17,753 nt of DNA, taken from an uncultured Actinomycetes bacterium (GTDB lineage: Bacteria; Actinomycetota; Acidimicrobiia; Acidimicrobiales; Acidimicrobilacustridaceae). The notes beneath the pieces are model-generated. The model did not search any database and was not told the DNA's origin. It was given only the letters and a program-made list of their open reading frames with translations. Below, one piece after another: positions 15,471 to 17,753 of this stretch. Made by a program: the position numbers and the translations under genes. Every line of letters starts with the position of its first letter. The stretch's first letter is position 1. The stretch covers positions 1 through 17,753 of the forward strand of contig CALBSE010000065.1 in the NCBI GenBank assembly GCA_937927725.1, read 5' to 3'.

Positions 15471-17753
15471 TCAACCCTTTGCTGCAGCCCACGAGTCGCC
15501 GTGAGAAAGGTTCACCTCAAGGGGAACCCGAAGATCGAATGCGCCCGACATTGCTTCGAGCACGATCGCAGTGACTGCGTCGAGGTCAGCGGGCGGTACT
15601 TCGCAAATGACTTCATCGTGCACCTGCAGGATGAGGCGACTCGTTGCGCCAGCCGCATCGAGTGCGCGATCAAGGCGAATGAGAGCGACTTTGAAAATGT
15701 CGGCAGCAAGACCTTGGATGCCGGCGTTCATCGCTTGGCGTTCACCGGCTTGGCGAATGCGGAAATTGTCAGACGCAAGTTCTGGAATCTGACGACGACG
15801 ACCGAAGAGTGTTTCGGTGTAGCCCTTTTCGCGCGCTTCGGCGACCGTTCGTTCCATGTAGTCGTGCACAGCGGGGAACGCCACGAAGTACGCATCAAGA
15901 ATCTGCTGCGCTTCACCGATCGGAACACCCAAGCGTTGCGCAAGGCCAAACGCTTCCATGCCGTAGGCCAAGCCGTAACTCACCATCTTTGCTTTGGAAC
16001 GTTGTTCGATCGTGACTGTTTTGGGATCGACATCGAACACTCGCGCTGCAGTTGCGTTGTGAATGTCTTGGCCCGATTCAAACGCACCGATCAAACCTGG
16101 ATCTTCTGCCAAGTGCGCGATGCATCGGAGTTCGATCTGGTTGTAGTCAGCGATAAGGAGCGTGTAGCCCTTTGCCGGGACGAACGCTTTGCGGAATTCG
16201 CGCCCGAGTTCGCTACGCACGGGGATGTTGTGAAGGTTCGGAGCATCGGAACTCAGGCGACCGGTTCTCGCAACGGTTTGATTGAAGGTCGCGTGGATAC
16301 GACCGTCGGCTGCAATTTCGGTGAGAAGCCCTTCGCCATAGGTCGAGCGAAGTTTTTCGACCTCGCGGTAACCAAGAAGGTGTTCGATGATCGGATGCTC
16401 ACCCAACAGCTTTTCGAGTGTTGCCGCGTCAGTTGAATAGCCAGTCTTTGTTTTCTTTTGCGGCGTGAGTTCCAACTTTTCGAACAAGATCTCGCGCAGT
16501 TTCACAGTGGAGTTCACATTGAACTCTTCACCAGCATCAGCCCAGATCAACGCGCGCAATTCATCGCAGCGCGCAACGAGTTGATCGCGCAGTTTGCGGA
16601 GTTCGCCTTCGTCGACGCCAACGCCCAGAATTTCCATGCGGGCGAGCACTCGGACCAATGGAACTTCGATATCGGTATTGAGGTCGGCAAGTCCGCGAGC
16701 AAGAAGTGATTCCTGCAGTGGATCAACAAGTGCGTTGACGCCAAGTGCTCGACGCGACGTACGCTGCGCAAGAGCGGACGTATCGGCGCCACCAAAATCG
16801 AGCTGCCCCTCGCCTTGATCGTCGTCGTGCGGCAAACGGGCATCGGCGTACCGGTCAAGCAGCGGTTCGAGCGAATAACGAGGTTCGGCCGGATCGAGCA
16901 GGTACGCGGCGATCATCGTGTCGAGAGCAAGCGAGCGAAGGTCGATGCCGCAGGTGTCGAGACCGCGCATGAGCGCCTTGGCATCGTGAGCAACAACTGG
17001 TCGGCCGCCATCGGCAAACAGTGCTGCAGCCGCAGCGGCAACCTTTGGCGCAGACAGCGTTTCGGCGGAGACCCACGCAACCTCGCCCATCGAGGAGTCG
17101 GTAACGAGCGCAACTCCTTCGAACGGTGACCGCCCTTCGTCGCCTGCCCAGGCACCAGCGGCAGCAAGCGGGCTGTCGGCTTTGGCCAACTCGGCGAACA
17201 ACGCAATGGCATCTTTTTGCGTTGCCACATCGGTGCGCTCGGCTTCGAGAACGCTGGTGCTGGCAGCCTCAGCTGAATCGTTGGCCACACCTAAGACACC
17301 GATCAGACGATCGAACAACTGACGGAACTCAAGGAAGTCGAACAATTGACGGACTTCGGCAAGATCGAAATTGCCGATCTGCAGTTCGTCGGGATCGACG
17401 GTGACCGGCGCGTCGTGTCGCAGCGTCATCAAATCGATGTTCATTCGCGCCTTGTCTTCATTTTCCGCAAGGTTCTGACGCAGCTTCGGCGTGAGTTCAT
17501 CGAGGTGCTCGTAGATGCCGTCGATACCGCCGTACTGATTGATCAGTTTCGCTGCGGTCTTTTCACCAACTCCGGGGACGCCGGGAAGATTGTCGGACGG
17601 ATCACCACGCAGGGCGGCGTAGTGCACGTAATCGGTTGGCTTCACGCCCGTGCGTTCAAAGATGCCGGCCTCGTCGTACAGCGCGTAGTCCGAAACGCCG
17701 CGCTTGTTGTAGAGCACCTTGATGTGCGGGTCGTGAACGAGCTGGTAGCTGTC
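15471..17753 (-). CDS. polA: DNA polymerase I (N-terminus outside the window)
   Basis: PolA fills repair gaps and removes RNA primers. The last 760 residues are visible; the frame stays open to the window edge, so the GTG at 17717 is internal and roughly 120-140 residues are missing. The visible order is: the end of the 5'-3' exonuclease with its helix-three-turn-helix (GDPSDNLPGVPGVGEKTA), a 3'-5' exonuclease-like domain that lacks the first D-x-E motif but keeps an Asp in LALDTMIAAYLLDP, and the polymerase domain with motif A (LIADYNQIELR), the O-helix (RSKAKMVSYGLAYG) and motif C (LQVHDEV). Proofreading is therefore predicted to be absent. The O-helix has Tyr (codon 15975-15977) where E. 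coli has Phe762. The gene is followed, with coupled translation, by a methyltransferase. Confidence 0.97.
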   Translation of the reverse strand, partial: DSYQLVHDPHIKVLYNKRGVSDYALYDEAGIFERTGVKPTDYVHYAALRGDPSDNLPGVPGVGEKTAAKLINQYGGIDGIYEHLDELTPKLRQNLAENEDKARMNIDLMTLRHDAPVTVDPDELQIGNFDLAEVRQLFDFLEFRQLFDRLIGVLGVANDSAEAASTSVLEAERTDVATQKDAIALFAELAKADSPLAAAGAWAGDEGRSPFEGVALVTDSSMGEVAWVSAETLSAPKVAAAAAALFADGGRPVVAHDAKALMRGLDTCGIDLRSLALDTMIAAYLLDPAEPRYSLEPLLDRYADARLPHDDDQGEGQLDFGGADTSALAQRTSRRALGVNALVDPLQESLLARGLADLNTDIEVPLVRVLARMEILGVGVDEGELRKLRDQLVARCDELRALIWADAGEEFNVNSTVKLREILFEKLELTPQKKTKTGYSTDAATLEKLLGEHPIIEHLLGYREVEKLRSTYGEGLLTEIAADGRIHATFNQTVARTGRLSSDAPNLHNIPVRSELGREFRKAFVPAKGYTLLIADYNQIELRCIAHLAEDPGLIGAFESGQDIHNATAARVFDVDPKTVTIEQRSKAKMVSYGLAYGMEAFGLAQRLGVPIGEAQQILDAYFVAFPAVHDYMERTVAEAREKGYTETLFGRRRQIPELASDNFRIRQAGERQAMNAGIQGLAADIFKVALIRLDRALDAAGATSRLILQVHDEVICEVPPADLDAVTAIVLEAMSGAFDLRVPLEVNLSHGDSWAAAKG

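Noticed and set aside
15459..16436. 325-codon open frame on the plus strand
   Set aside because: It is antisense to the polymerase domain of polA, whose motifs A, B and C are intact in the other strand. No family features are visible in the shadow.
17715..17717. GTG at 17717 as the true start of polA
   Set aside because: The frame remains open to the window edge, and the upstream codons (DSYQLVHDPHIK) continue the conserved 5'-3' exonuclease sequence, so the gene is simply cut by the window.

Overview
The window looks like a chromosomal housekeeping region of a moderately high-GC actinobacterium. A lineage outside the classic mycolic-acid group, such as an Acidimicrobiia-type organism, is my best guess. 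The reasons are the gene order polA, rpsA, coaE, uvrB, uvrA on one strand, which matches the order known from Mycobacterium, a PolA with a degenerate proofreading domain and a Tyr in the O-helix, a four-S1-domain RpsA, and a complete set of decaprenylphosphoryl-arabinose genes. No rRNA, tRNA, CRISPR array, insertion sequence or phage gene was seen. The taxonomic placement is inference.

Layout, left to right. Positions 1-2767 (minus strand) hold the start of a SAM methyltransferase, uvrC just upstream of it, and an unrecognised membrane-anchored protein driven by a near-consensus promoter that has a G9 run in its spacer. nadA (plus) follows and converges on uvrA at a hairpin. uvrA and uvrB (minus) fill 4193-9105. 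A plus-strand operon, dprE2-ubiA-dprE1 (9209-12255), makes the arabinose donor for cell-wall arabinan and converges on coaE. coaE (minus) is divergent from a small LuxR-type DNA-binding protein. rpsA, a second and very GC-rich methyltransferase gene, and polA (5' part outside the window) complete the minus-strand series up to the right edge.

Functionally, UvrA, UvrB, UvrC and PolA together cover nucleotide excision repair from damage recognition and dual incision to repair synthesis. NadA and CoaE belong to NAD and coenzyme A synthesis, and RpsA to translation. The three Dpr genes form a separate envelope module placed between coaE and uvrB.

The most notable signals are these: (1) uvrA, uvrB, uvrC and coaE each have a TANNNT -10 box 6-7 bases before the start codon and no Shine-Dalgarno sequence, which suggests leaderless mRNAs; (2) the G9 run sits exactly between the -35 and -10 boxes of the unknown membrane protein's promoter, a layout that could allow phase variation; (3) DprE1 carries Ala at the position of the benzothiazinone-target cysteine; (4) the three DPA genes are packed into one operon. 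I found no clearly new multi-gene system.
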